The translations under genes and the position numbers were made by a program. The notes under the pieces are model-generated. The model saw nothing but the letters and a program-made list of their open reading frames with translations. It ran no database searches and was not told the origin of the DNA. Source: Paraburkholderia nodosa (GTDB taxonomy: Bacteria > Pseudomonadota > Gammaproteobacteria > Burkholderiales > Burkholderiaceae). From it: DNA of 64,000 nucleotides. Below are positions 39,223 through 46,946 of the stretch, piece after piece (position 1 is the first letter of the stretch; the number at the start of each line of letters is the position of its first letter). The DNA lies in contig NZ_MCNV01000003.1 of the NCBI RefSeq assembly GCF_001718195.1, positions 248,001-312,000 of the forward strand, written 5' to 3'.

Positions 39223-39631
39223 GCAGACCTCCATGCGCTCGACACGATACAAGGGCCTGCTCACATGAATAACAGGCTTGCGAACGCGCCTTGCCGGCTG
39301 CAGTGCAAGGAGGGCGGCGCGCCGTTTGGCCGAGCCAATCAAGCGACGCGCGACGCTGCAATGCGGCCGGCAAGGCACGTTCCCCAAACCAACTAATTGC
39401 ATTACAGGGGCTGGCCACCAGAAGGGCCGATCGCTGCGTCATGCTCCTCACGAATACGTTGAGTATTCGCTTCGTCGCAATCCTTGCGCTCGGCCCTTCT
39501 GGTGGCCAGCGCAAGCCTGTTATTCATGTGAGCAGGCCCTTAGTGTATCGCCCGCGCCGGGACCGGTCGCGCGGCAGCGCATCAAATGCGCTTTGAATCG
39601 AGCGGGAAGTCGCTGCGCGAATGGCCGCGCT
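39223..39631. other. 409-bp intergenic region occupied by the inverted-repeat block
   Basis: No gene is supported here; open frames through it are artefacts of the repeat block at 39245-39550 that fills most of it. The remaining ~80 bp up to the CDF gene show nothing recognisable. No terminator with a U-run follows the CDF gene. Confidence 0.6.
39245..39550. repeat. Nested inverted-repeat block (REP/MITE-like candidate)
   Basis: The ends are a perfect 32-bp inverted repeat (39251-39282 and 39510-39541), extended by CGATAC/GTATCG at 39245-39250 and 39545-39550 with a 3-nt bulge. Each 32-bp arm can also fold alone (GCCTG/CAGGC). Inside are two more inverted repeats. One has 20-bp arms with two mismatches (39288-39307 and 39357-39376). 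The other has perfect 21-bp arms (39410-39430 and 39490-39510) and itself encloses CGAATAC/GTATTCG (39451-39469). The whole can fold as a multi-arm junction. It contains no transposase. Whether it is a multicopy REP/MITE element or a unique structure cannot be told from one copy. Confidence 0.8.
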
Positions 39632-40690
39632 TCAGTGCGTGTGCGGATGCCCGCGCGCTGGCGTGTGCCTGTGCGCGACGTCCGGCATCTCCAGTGCGCA
39701 GCGATGCTCGCTCGTGCCGAGATCTACCTGCAACGTCACGTGCCGCATGCCGAAGCGCACCTGGAGCGACTCGACCATATGATCGAGCGCGGCGTCGCCG
39801 GGGTGCCCAGCCGGCATCACGAGGTGCGCGCTCAACGCACAGCCCGTGGTCGAAAGCGCCCAGACGTGCAGGTCATGCACGTCGACGACCCCCTCCTGCT
39901 GCACAAGGAAGCCGCGCACGCGCACGATGTCGACGTTCTCGGGCACGGCCGCGAGGGCAAGCCGCACCGACTCGCGCAACAGCCCCCAGGTGCCGTACAC
40001 GATCACGAGCACCACGGCGATCGACATGAGCGGATCGATCCAGCTCCAGCCGGTCGCAAGAATCAGCAGACCGCTCACGGCCACGGCGGCGGAAACACCG
40101 GCGTCGGCGGCCATGTGCAGGAAGGCGCCGCGAATGTTCAGGTCGTCCTTTTGCCCGCGCATGAAAAGCCATGCCGAAAAACCGTTGACCACCATGCCGA
40201 TGGTCGCCACGACGAACACGTCGAAGCCCGCGACCGGCGCCGGATGGAACAGCCGGCCAAGCGCCTGCGCGAGGATCGCGCCGCACGCGAGCAGGAGCAG
40301 CGCGGCGTTGGCGAGCGAGGCGAGGATCGACGAGCTGCCGAACCCGAACGTGAAGCGCGCCGACGGACGGCGCATGGCGAGCCACCCGGCGCCCCAGGCG
40401 AGCAGCAGGCCGAGCACGTCGGAGAGATTGTGGCCGGCGTCGGCGAGCAGCGCGGTGGAATGCGCGAGCACGCCGTACACCGCCTGTACGACGACGATGA
40501 AGACGTTTAGCGCGACGGCGATGGCGAACGCGCGGCCGTGGCCCGCGACGCTCGCGTGATGATGGTGATGGTGGCCGTGCGTGTGAGCCTGTCCGTGCGG
40601 CGCGTGGGCGTCGTGCGCAGGGTCGTGCTCGCCCTCGTGCTTCCCGGCGCCCTCGCCGTCATGCGCGTGTTCGTGATCCGCTGCGCTCAT
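39632..40690 (-). CDS. Cation diffusion facilitator (CDF) metal exporter, zinc/cadmium/cobalt type
   Basis: A 352-residue inner-membrane transporter that exports divalent metals in exchange for protons. It has a very His-rich cytoplasmic N-terminus (residues 6-45, including HTHGHHHHHH), about six transmembrane helices, and the transport site His86-x3-Asp90 in LADAGHNLSD (helix 2) and His191-x3-Asp195 in FLHMAADAG (helix 5), the H/D pattern of zinc-type CDFs. The C-terminal cytoplasmic domain is followed by another His-rich tail (HRHTPARGHPHTH). Its ATG overlaps the repressor stop by 4 bp (ATGA), so the two are one operon. Confidence 0.93.
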   Translation of the reverse strand: MSAADHEHAHDGEGAGKHEGEHDPAHDAHAPHGQAHTHGHHHHHHASVAGHGRAFAIAVALNVFIVVVQAVYGVLAHSTALLADAGHNLSDVLGLLLAWGAGWLAMRRPSARFTFGFGSSSILASLANAALLLLACGAILAQALGRLFHPAPVAGFDVFVVATIGMVVNGFSAWLFMRGQKDDLNIRGAFLHMAADAGVSAAVAVSGLLILATGWSWIDPLMSIAVVLVIVYGTWGLLRESVRLALAAVPENVDIVRVRGFLVQQEGVVDVHDLHVWALSTTGCALSAHLVMPAGHPGDAALDHMVESLQVRFGMRHVTLQVDLGTSEHRCALEMPDVAHRHTPARGHPHTH

Positions 40691-41007
40691 GCGCCCTCCT
40701 GCCATTGCGCCGAGGGCTCGGCCACATGTTCCAGCATGCCGGCGATCATCGCGCTGATATGCGCGTCCGCGGCCGTGTAGAACACCTGTTTGCCCTCGCG
40801 TTCGGCGCGCACGACGCGCGCGGCGCGCAAAAGCCGCAGATGGTGACTCACGAGCGACGGCGACAGATCGAGCATGTCGGCGATCGCCCCCACCGCGATG
40901 CGGTCCTCAACACAGGCGAGCACGATACGCAGACGCGTTGCGTCGCCGAGCAAACGGAAGAGGTCGGCGAGCGGTACGATGCGCTCGTCATCGGAAACTG
41001 GGGTCAT
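40687..41007 (-). CDS. ArsR/SmtB-family metal-sensing repressor, alpha5 zinc-site type
   Basis: A 106-residue winged-helix repressor. The recognition helix is in LSPSLVSHHLRLLRAA. The C-terminal helix carries Asp81, His83, His94 and Glu97, matching exactly the spacing of the SmtB/CzrA alpha5 zinc ligands (D-x-H-x10-H-x2-E). The alpha3 ELCVCD-type thiolate site of ArsR/CadC is absent. Zinc (or cobalt) should release it from the operator at 41021-41044 and induce the CDF exporter. I start at 41007; an ATG at 41040 lies inside the operator and is rejected. Confidence 0.92.
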   Translation of the reverse strand: MTPVSDDERIVPLADLFRLLGDATRLRIVLACVEDRIAVGAIADMLDLSPSLVSHHLRLLRAARVVRAEREGKQVFYTAADAHISAMIAGMLEHVAEPSAQWQEGA

Positions 41008-41020
41008 GATTACGCACGAT

Positions 41021-41044
41021 ACATATGAACAGATGTTCATATGT
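41021..41044. promoter_or_regulatory. ArsR/SmtB-type operator
   Basis: A hyphenated palindrome with perfect 11-bp arms, ACATATGAACA-GA-TGTTCATATGT, placed 13 bp before the repressor start. It closely resembles the 12-2-12 operators of the SmtB/CzrA family (core TATGAACA...TGTTCATA). It should allow autorepression and control of the downstream CDF gene. Confidence 0.85.
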
Positions 41045-41160
41045 TAGTTCGGCAACAGCGGCAGGTCAACTTTCATTCAACATTCGGCCAACTTCGGGAA
41101 CGGGTCCGCGAGTGTGGGAAAATGCCGCCTTTGTGTCTCGATCGTTTTGCTTCTTCAGTC

Positions 41161-43098
41161 ATGGAACAGCTTTTTGTCCGCGCGTACGCCGCACATCGCG
41201 ACGGCCGGCTGGACGACGCCGAGCGCGACTACCGCGCGACGCTCGCCGCCGATCCCGTGCACGTCGATGCGCTGCATCTGCTCGGCGTGCTGCGGCATCA
41301 GCGAGGCCAGCACGCCGAAGCCGCGGACCTCGTGCGTCGCGCGGTCGCCTTGCGCCCTGACGACGCCGCGCTCCAGCTGAACCTGGGCAACGCGCTCAAG
41401 GCACTCGGCGAACTGGAAGGCGCGATCGAGCGCTTTCGCAACGCGCTCACGCTCGCACCCGCCTTTGCCCTCGCGCATTACAACCTCGGCAACGCCTATG
41501 CGGCGATCGGCCGGCACGAGGACGCGATGTACGCGTTCGGCCAGGCCGTGCGCCTGCAGCCCGGCGACGCCTCCTCGCACAACAATCTCGGCAACGCGCT
41601 GCATGCGCTCGGCCGCCATGCCGAAGCCGCCGACTCGTTTCGCCGCGCGCTCAAGATCCGCCCGGGCCATGCAGGGGCGCACAACAATCTCGGCATGTCG
41701 CTCAACGCGCTTGGCGACAGCGCGAGCGCGATCGAACAGTTCCAGAAGGCGCTGCGCGTGCAGCCGCGCTTCGTCGCCGCGCATTTCAATCTTGCGAATA
41801 CGCTCGATGCGACCGGCCATCACAGCGAGGCCGTGGCCGCCTTCGAAACGGCGCTTTCGCTGCAGCCGCATTTCGGGCCTGCCCTCTTCGGGCTCGGTAA
41901 TGCGCTCGCCGCGCTCGGCCGCCACGACGCTGCCATCGGACCCTACGAGCGCGCGATCGGCTTCGATCCGAAATTTGCCCTCGCCTGGCTTGCGCTCGGC
42001 GTGGCGCATCACGCGCTCGGCCGCCATGCGGCCGCGCTGCGCGCCTTCGACGAAGCGCTGCGCGTGCGGCCCGATCTGGCCGCCGCGCATTTGAATCGCG
42101 CGCTCACGTGGCTCACGCTCGGCGACTTCCGGCGTGGACTGCCCGGGTACGAATGGCGGCTCGATCCGGCCGCACGCGACGAGGCGCACGCCAACGCACC
42201 GCGCGGCGCGGGCTACACCCCGCCCCCGCAGGTGAGTGCACCGATTGCGCCGCGCACGCCGCAAAGTGCGCTGCCACGCTGGCACGGCGAGCCCCTGAAC
42301 GGCCGCACGCTGCTGATAGAGGCCGAGCAGGGTTTCGGCGACACGCTTCAGTTCGTGCGCTTCGTGCCGCAAGTCGTGGCCGTGGCACAGAAAGCCAGTG
42401 CGCGCGTCGTGCTCGAAGTGCAGCGCGCGCTCGTGCCGCTCATCGCGCCCGCGGCCGAGGCCTGGCGTGTCACGCTCGTCGAGCAGGGCGCGCCGCGGCC
42501 GGCCGCCGACCTGCACTGCCCGCTCCTCTCGCTGCCGCTCGCGCTCGGCACGAGCATCGACACACTGCCGGCGCGCACGCCCTACCTCAACGCGAGCACT
42601 GCCTACAGGCGCAAGTGGCGCGGCTCGCTGGGCGGCCAGGCGCGGCGCAAGATCGGCCTCGCGTGGTCCGGACGCATCCAGAAGCACGAAAATCGCGCGA
42701 TTGCGCTCGCCGCGCTCGAACCGCTCTTCGCGCTCGACGGCATCGACTGGATCGTCCTGCAGCCCGAACTCAGCGCCGCTGAGCACGCGGCGCTCGACGC
42801 GCATCCGCGAGCGCGCTCGATCCACCGGCTGGGCCGCAAGCTGCAGGACTTCGCGGATACCGCTGCCGTGATCGAACGTCTGGACGGCGTCGTGTCGATC
42901 GATACGTCGATCGCCCACCTCGCGGGCGCGCTGGGCGCAAAACTTTGGGTCATGCTGCCGTTCGCCGCGGACTGGCGCTGGTTTGCGGGCACCGACGAAA
43001 GCCCCTGGTACCCGCGCGCGCGACTCGTGCGTCAGCCGCGCCCGCATGCGTGGACGGAAGTCGTGGAGACGGTCGCGCGCGAGTTGCGCGACGCGTAA
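41161..43098 (+). CDS. TPR protein with C-terminal glycosyltransferase-like domain
   Basis: A 645-residue protein. Residues ~1-350 are about ten tandem tetratricopeptide repeats of the SPINDLY/O-GlcNAc-transferase kind (LGNALHALGRHAEAADSFRRALKIRP and similar). After a linker (about 375-400), the C-terminal ~240 residues resemble glycosyltransferase family 9/41-like Rossmann domains (IEAEQGFGDTLQFVRFVP; GVVSIDTSIAHLAGALG). There is no signal peptide. It may glycosylate a protein or serve in surface polysaccharide synthesis; the substrate is unknown. The start at 41161 is where the TPR pattern begins. A terminator follows at once. Confidence 0.82.
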   Translation: MEQLFVRAYAAHRDGRLDDAERDYRATLAADPVHVDALHLLGVLRHQRGQHAEAADLVRRAVALRPDDAALQLNLGNALKALGELEGAIERFRNALTLAPAFALAHYNLGNAYAAIGRHEDAMYAFGQAVRLQPGDASSHNNLGNALHALGRHAEAADSFRRALKIRPGHAGAHNNLGMSLNALGDSASAIEQFQKALRVQPRFVAAHFNLANTLDATGHHSEAVAAFETALSLQPHFGPALFGLGNALAALGRHDAAIGPYERAIGFDPKFALAWLALGVAHHALGRHAAALRAFDEALRVRPDLAAAHLNRALTWLTLGDFRRGLPGYEWRLDPAARDEAHANAPRGAGYTPPPQVSAPIAPRTPQSALPRWHGEPLNGRTLLIEAEQGFGDTLQFVRFVPQVVAVAQKASARVVLEVQRALVPLIAPAAEAWRVTLVEQGAPRPAADLHCPLLSLPLALGTSIDTLPARTPYLNASTAYRRKWRGSLGGQARRKIGLAWSGRIQKHENRAIALAALEPLFALDGIDWIVLQPELSAAEHAALDAHPRARSIHRLGRKLQDFADTAAVIERLDGVVSIDTSIAHLAGALGAKLWVMLPFAADWRWFAGTDESPWYPRARLVRQPRPHAWTEVVETVARELRDA

Positions 43099-43108
43099 GC
43101 GACACAAT

Positions 43109-43140
43109 GAAAAACGGGGCGCCTGAGCGCCCCGTTTTTT
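43109..43140. terminator. Bidirectional terminator after the TPR-glycosyltransferase gene
   Basis: A perfect 12-bp stem AAAACGGGGCGC (43111-43122) with 43127-43138 around a CTGA loop, flanked by A and T runs, shared with the convergent transporter gene. Confidence 0.92.
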
Positions 43141-43181
43141 ATTGCTTTTGCCGCGAAATCGCAGATCAACCGATCCGCAAA

Positions 43182-44477
43182 TCAAGCCGCCTTGTACTGA
43201 TTGCGCGCTTCCGGCGTGCGATAGAGCACGAGCGTCGCGATCAGGCCGCACACGCCCGCGACGCCCATCCACGCACCCGGCGCAGCCTTGTTGCCGCTCA
43301 CGTGAATGAGGTAGGTCGAGATCGCCGGCGTGAAACCGCCGATCGTCGTCGCGAGGCTGTAGGCAAGCGAGAAGCCGGCGGTGCGCACGTCGGCGGGCAT
43401 GACTTCGGTGAGCGCCACGACCATCGCGCCGTTGTAGCAGGCGTAGAGGAACGACAGCCACAACTCGACCGTGAGCAGGCGGCCGAACGACGGTTCCGCC
43501 ACGAGCCACTGCACCGTGGGATAGGCGGTGAGGATCGTGAGCACAGTGAAGGTGATCAACATCGGGCGGCGGCCCACACGGTCCGAAACCGCGCCGGAAA
43601 CCGGCAGCCAGAAGAGATTCGACAAGCCGATGCAAACCGTCACGATCAGCGTGTCGATCTCGTTCAACCTGAGCACTTCCTTGCCGAAGGTCGGCGTATA
43701 GGCGGTAATGAGGTAGAACGACACGGTGGTCATGATGACCATGCCCATACCGGCAATCACGACGCCCCAGTTCTGCACCATCGACGCCATGATTTCGCCC
43801 ATCGAGGGACGATGCTTCCTCTTCGCGAACTCCTCCGTTTCCTGGAGCGAGCGGCGAATGATGAAGAGGAACGGCACGATCAGGCAGCCGATGAGGAACG
43901 GCACACGCCAGCCCCAATTCGTCATGTGCTCGACCGGCAGCAGGCGATGCAGCAGCACGCCCAGCAGCGCGGCAAACACCACGGCGACCTGCTGGCTGCC
44001 CGACTGCCACGAGACGTAGAAGCCCTTGTTGCCTTTGGTCGCGATCTCGGAGAGATAGACCGAGACGCCGCCCAGTTCCACGCCCGCCGAGAAGCCCTGC
44101 AGCAGGCGACCCACCAGCACGAGCGCCGGCGCGAGTATGCCGATGGTCGCGTAACCCGGCACGACGGCAACCGCGAGCGTGCCGAACGCCATCAGGCCGA
44201 GCGTGAGCATGAGGCCCTTGCGGCGGCCGTGATGGTCGATGTACGCGCCGAGGATGATGGCGCCGAGCGGACGCACGAGGAAGCCTGCGCCGAACACGGA
44301 CAGCGTGAGCATCAGCGAAGCGAACGCATTGTCACTCGGGAAGTAGGTCCGGGCGATCGCCGAAGCGTAGTAGCCGTAGACCATGAAATCGTACATTTCC
44401 AGGAAGTTGCCGCTGACGACGCGGAAAACTGTCCGGAACTTTGATTCGCCTGGGGATGCGTGGGACGCGGTAGACAT
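43182..44477 (-). CDS. MFS transporter, metabolite:H+ symporter family, citrate/tricarballylate type
   Basis: A 431-residue, 12-helix MFS protein of the MHS subfamily. The loop 2-3 motif is [13 protein letters not shown], and [22 protein letters not shown] is the helix-5 motif of this subfamily. [16 protein letters not shown] at the N-terminus and [21 protein letters not shown] are close to CitA/CitH-type citrate-proton symporters and TcuC. It would import a di- or tricarboxylate with protons. The ATG at 44477 has an AGAGAG upstream. It shares a terminator with the TPR gene. Confidence 0.88.
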   Translation of the reverse strand: MSTASHASPGESKFRTVFRVVSGNFLEMYDFMVYGYYASAIARTYFPSDNAFASLMLTLSVFGAGFLVRPLGAIILGAYIDHHGRRKGLMLTLGLMAFGTLAVAVVPGYATIGILAPALVLVGRLLQGFSAGVELGGVSVYLSEIATKGNKGFYVSWQSGSQQVAVVFAALLGVLLHRLLPVEHMTNWGWRVPFLIGCLIVPFLFIIRRSLQETEEFAKRKHRPSMGEIMASMVQNWGVVIAGMGMVIMTTVSFYLITAYTPTFGKEVLRLNEIDTLIVTVCIGLSNLFWLPVSGAVSDRVGRRPMLITFTVLTILTAYPTVQWLVAEPSFGRLLTVELWLSFLYACYNGAMVVALTEVMPADVRTAGFSLAYSLATTIGGFTPAISTYLIHVSGNKAAPGAWMGVAGVCGLIATLVLYRTPEARNQYKAA

Positions 44478-44821
44478 GACACTCTCTGAAGAGACTGACC
44501 GGGAAGCCTGAGCGGCTCGCGGGACAGTGAGAAACAATCACTCGCGGTAAAGCGAGGGTCGCGCGGGCGCGCGCGCGGGCATTTTATTGTGCGGTACGCG
44601 CCGGGACTCAGATATTCGGGCATTTCCTTAAAAGAGGCTAGCAAAAAGCATCAACGGAAGTCATTTTTTCCATTTTTATTACGATTACACTTCGTCACGC
44701 TTTCATGCGTGGCAAGCCCGCCGCGAATATCCTCGAATGGGGCAAAATATCTTGCAGCAGGGCTCGGCGCGCGGCCCCCGACGCGCGCCCTGATCCAGAC
44801 GCCCACACGTCCGCCATCCGC
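44478..44821. other. Divergent intergenic region between the MFS and GNAT genes
   Basis: 344 bp without a gene. The part at about 44635-44710 is A+T-rich and is the likely promoter zone for both directions. I see no clear operator or terminator. Confidence 0.4.
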
Positions 44822-45361
44822 ATGCCCGAAATCCCCGCCCTCACGCTGCGTCCGGCCACCGTCGCCGATGCTCCCTTGCTCGCCGCCATGCACGCCGCAA
44901 GCTGGCAGGCCACGTATCGTGCGCTGCTGCCCGCTGCGTTTCTCGAGCGCGAAGTCGACGCCGAGCGCGCGGCTTACTGGCGCGCGCGCATGGAGGCGCC
45001 AGGCGGCGAACGGCGGCTCGTTCTGATCGCCGAGCTTGCATCGGGTGCGGCCGTGGGCTTCGTGTGCGTCGAACGCCAGCCAGGCTCTCCCTGGGGCGTG
45101 TTGCTCGACAATCTTCATGCGCTGCCGGCGCATCAGGGCACCGGCGTCGGCAAGCGGCTCATGCGCGCAGCGCAGGACTGGGCGCGCGCCCAGGGCGAGA
45201 CGCAGCTCTATCTGTACGTGCTCGACGGCAACACGCCCGCGATTGCGTTCTATGAGCGCCAGGGTTGGACCTATTCCGGCTCGGAGCCCGACCGCATGGG
45301 CGGCATCGACATTACCGCACTGCGTTACGTATACCGGCTCGACGAGCTCGGAATCAGGTAG
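44822..45361 (+). CDS. GNAT family N-acetyltransferase
   Basis: A 179-residue acetyltransferase. LTLRPATVADAPLLAAMHAASW is a typical GNAT opening; LHALPAHQGTGVGKRLMRAA is motif A, which binds the acetyl-CoA pyrophosphate, and IAFYERQGWTYSG is motif B. The substrate is unknown. The ATG at 44822 is placed where the fold begins; the upstream in-frame part lacks GNAT features. It converges on the GATase hydrolase gene across that gene's terminator. Confidence 0.87.
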   Translation: MPEIPALTLRPATVADAPLLAAMHAASWQATYRALLPAAFLEREVDAERAAYWRARMEAPGGERRLVLIAELASGAAVGFVCVERQPGSPWGVLLDNLHALPAHQGTGVGKRLMRAAQDWARAQGETQLYLYVLDGNTPAIAFYERQGWTYSGSEPDRMGGIDITALRYVYRLDELGIR

Positions 45362-45383
45362 GACTCCGAGGAAGGCGACCGAA

Positions 45384-45414
45384 ATAAAAAAGCCGCACGC
45401 AGGTTGCGCGCGGC
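45384..45414 (-). terminator. Terminator after the GATase-like hydrolase gene
   Basis: On the minus strand a 10-bp stem with one G-T pair (GCCGCGCGCA, 45405-45414, with 45392-45401) and a 3-nt loop is followed by six to seven T. Confidence 0.8.
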
Positions 45415-45442
45415 CGGGATGGGGTTGCAGCGTGGTTGGCAA

Positions 45443-46813
45443 TCAGAAGCGGGTTTCGCGCGCGGTTCGCAAGAAGGTGTCGAGCAGCGGCGTGCAGTCG
45501 AGCAGTTCGGGACCGCCTGCGCGATGGAACTCCGGGTGCCACTGCACGCCCACGACGAACGGCGAGCGCCGGTAACGCACCGCCTCGATGAGCCCGTCGC
45601 CCGCCGACACGGCCTCGACGGTCAGGTCGCGTCCGAGATTCCTCACGGCCTGATGGTGAATCGAGTTGACGATCGCCTCGCGCCGCCCCGGGAACATGGT
45701 CGCGAACGTCGAGCCCTCCGGGAACGTGACCGCGTGTCGATGCTGGTCGTAATGCTCGCTCACGTGCACGCCGGCCGTCGGCACGTCGCTCGCGATGTCC
45801 TGGTAAAGCGTGCCGCCGAACGCCACGTTGATGAGCTGGCAGCCGCGGCACACACCCAGCACCGGCTTGCCCGATTCGACGAACTCGTGCAGCAGTTCGA
45901 GTTCGTACATATCGCGCACACGGTCGCCCGGCCATTCGGGGCGTGGCGAGATTTCCGCATACGTCTGCGGCGAGACGTCGGCGCCGCCCTGGAGCAGCAG
46001 GCCATCGAGGTGCTTCGCGTAATCGCGCAGGCGGATATTGCTCGGGTGCAGCATCCCCTGGTGCCCGACCGTCGGAATCATGAACACGATGACGTCCCGG
46101 GACATCACCCAGTGTGCGATCGATTCCTCCAGGTACTGCAACGTCTTGCCGCGCAGCCCTTGCGCGCCCGGCTCCGGGTGGAAGATCCGCGCCGAGACGC
46201 CGATGCGCAGCGTGCGCTGCGTGATGCGCTGTCCGGCGCGGTCGAACAGTTGCCGCGCTCGCGCCACGACGATGCGGCCGAACACCGCCCAGGCCGAATC
46301 GCTCGCGCGCAGATAGCGCGGCGGTTCCGGCGGAATGGCACCGGGCGGCGGAGGATGATGTGCCGTAAAGTCGGGTGCCTGGCCGAAGCCGGCCGGCGCG
46401 GCACCAGGACGTTGCGGCGCAGCAGACGCTGCCGCCTCGCCCGTGCTCGCCGGTTCGGTATGCGGGGCCGGCGCGGGCGCGGCCTTGCCGGCCTCGGCGG
46501 TTTCGCTGATCGGAATACTCGGCGTCGTGCCCGCCGGCGTCTGCTTCGGCAACTCGCCGGGCGTGGAAGCCGCTGCTGCCCCCCCAGCGCTGGGCGTAAC
46601 GGTCGAAGCGCTTTCGGGCGCGTCGGTCGAGGCACGTTGCGCGGCCTCCCCAGAGGGTGAACCGGAGGGCGATGCGGAGGGAGAACCAGCAGAAGTGCCG
46701 GGAGAACCGGCGGGAGGAGAGGACGGGGCCGCGGGGGCGCCGGCGGGACCGGCATCGGCAGGACGGCTTGCGCCGTCAGGGACCTCGGGTTGGTCTGATT
46801 TGTTATCGCTCAT
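45443..46813 (-). CDS. Class I glutamine amidotransferase-like gamma-glutamyl hydrolase (PuuD/peptidase C26 type) with long low-complexity N-terminus
   Basis: A 456-residue protein. The C-terminal ~255 residues are a peptidase C26/PuuD-like domain with nucleophile Cys322 in GVCRGCQLINV and His426/Glu428 in VGVQWHPEF; such enzymes hydrolyse gamma-glutamyl-GABA or related gamma-glutamyl amides. Residues 1 to ~165 are Pro/Ala/Ser/Gly-rich, without predicted structure, signal peptide or helix, and are absent from the usual ~255-residue family members. No other putrescine-degradation gene adjoins it. Later in-frame starts (for example near residue 200) cannot be excluded, but codon usage stays typical throughout the extension. 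Confidence 0.83.
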   Translation of the reverse strand: MSDNKSDQPEVPDGASRPADAGPAGAPAAPSSPPAGSPGTSAGSPSASPSGSPSGEAAQRASTDAPESASTVTPSAGGAAAASTPGELPKQTPAGTTPSIPISETAEAGKAAPAPAPHTEPASTGEAAASAAPQRPGAAPAGFGQAPDFTAHHPPPPGAIPPEPPRYLRASDSAWAVFGRIVVARARQLFDRAGQRITQRTLRIGVSARIFHPEPGAQGLRGKTLQYLEESIAHWVMSRDVIVFMIPTVGHQGMLHPSNIRLRDYAKHLDGLLLQGGADVSPQTYAEISPRPEWPGDRVRDMYELELLHEFVESGKPVLGVCRGCQLINVAFGGTLYQDIASDVPTAGVHVSEHYDQHRHAVTFPEGSTFATMFPGRREAIVNSIHHQAVRNLGRDLTVEAVSAGDGLIEAVRYRRSPFVVGVQWHPEFHRAGGPELLDCTPLLDTFLRTARETRF

Positions 46814-46946
46814 GACGTGGGGTCAGGCGCGCGGCGCGCGAACGAATGAACAGGCTTTGATTATCCGTCGCACGGCACGCCGCCGCCACCCCCGCACACA
46901 ATTGCTCACATCCCGTCACACCAGCGGCGTCTCGACCATGCTCAGG

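Noticed and set aside
39278..40510. Plus-strand open frame through the repeat block and antisense to the CDF gene
   Set aside because: It is a chance frame: the first part is inverted repeat and the rest is antisense to a clear transporter gene.
41008..41040. Upstream ATG at 41040 as the start of the ArsR/SmtB repressor
   Set aside because: It would place the first codons inside the operator palindrome and adds residues absent from the family; the ATG at 41007 fits better.
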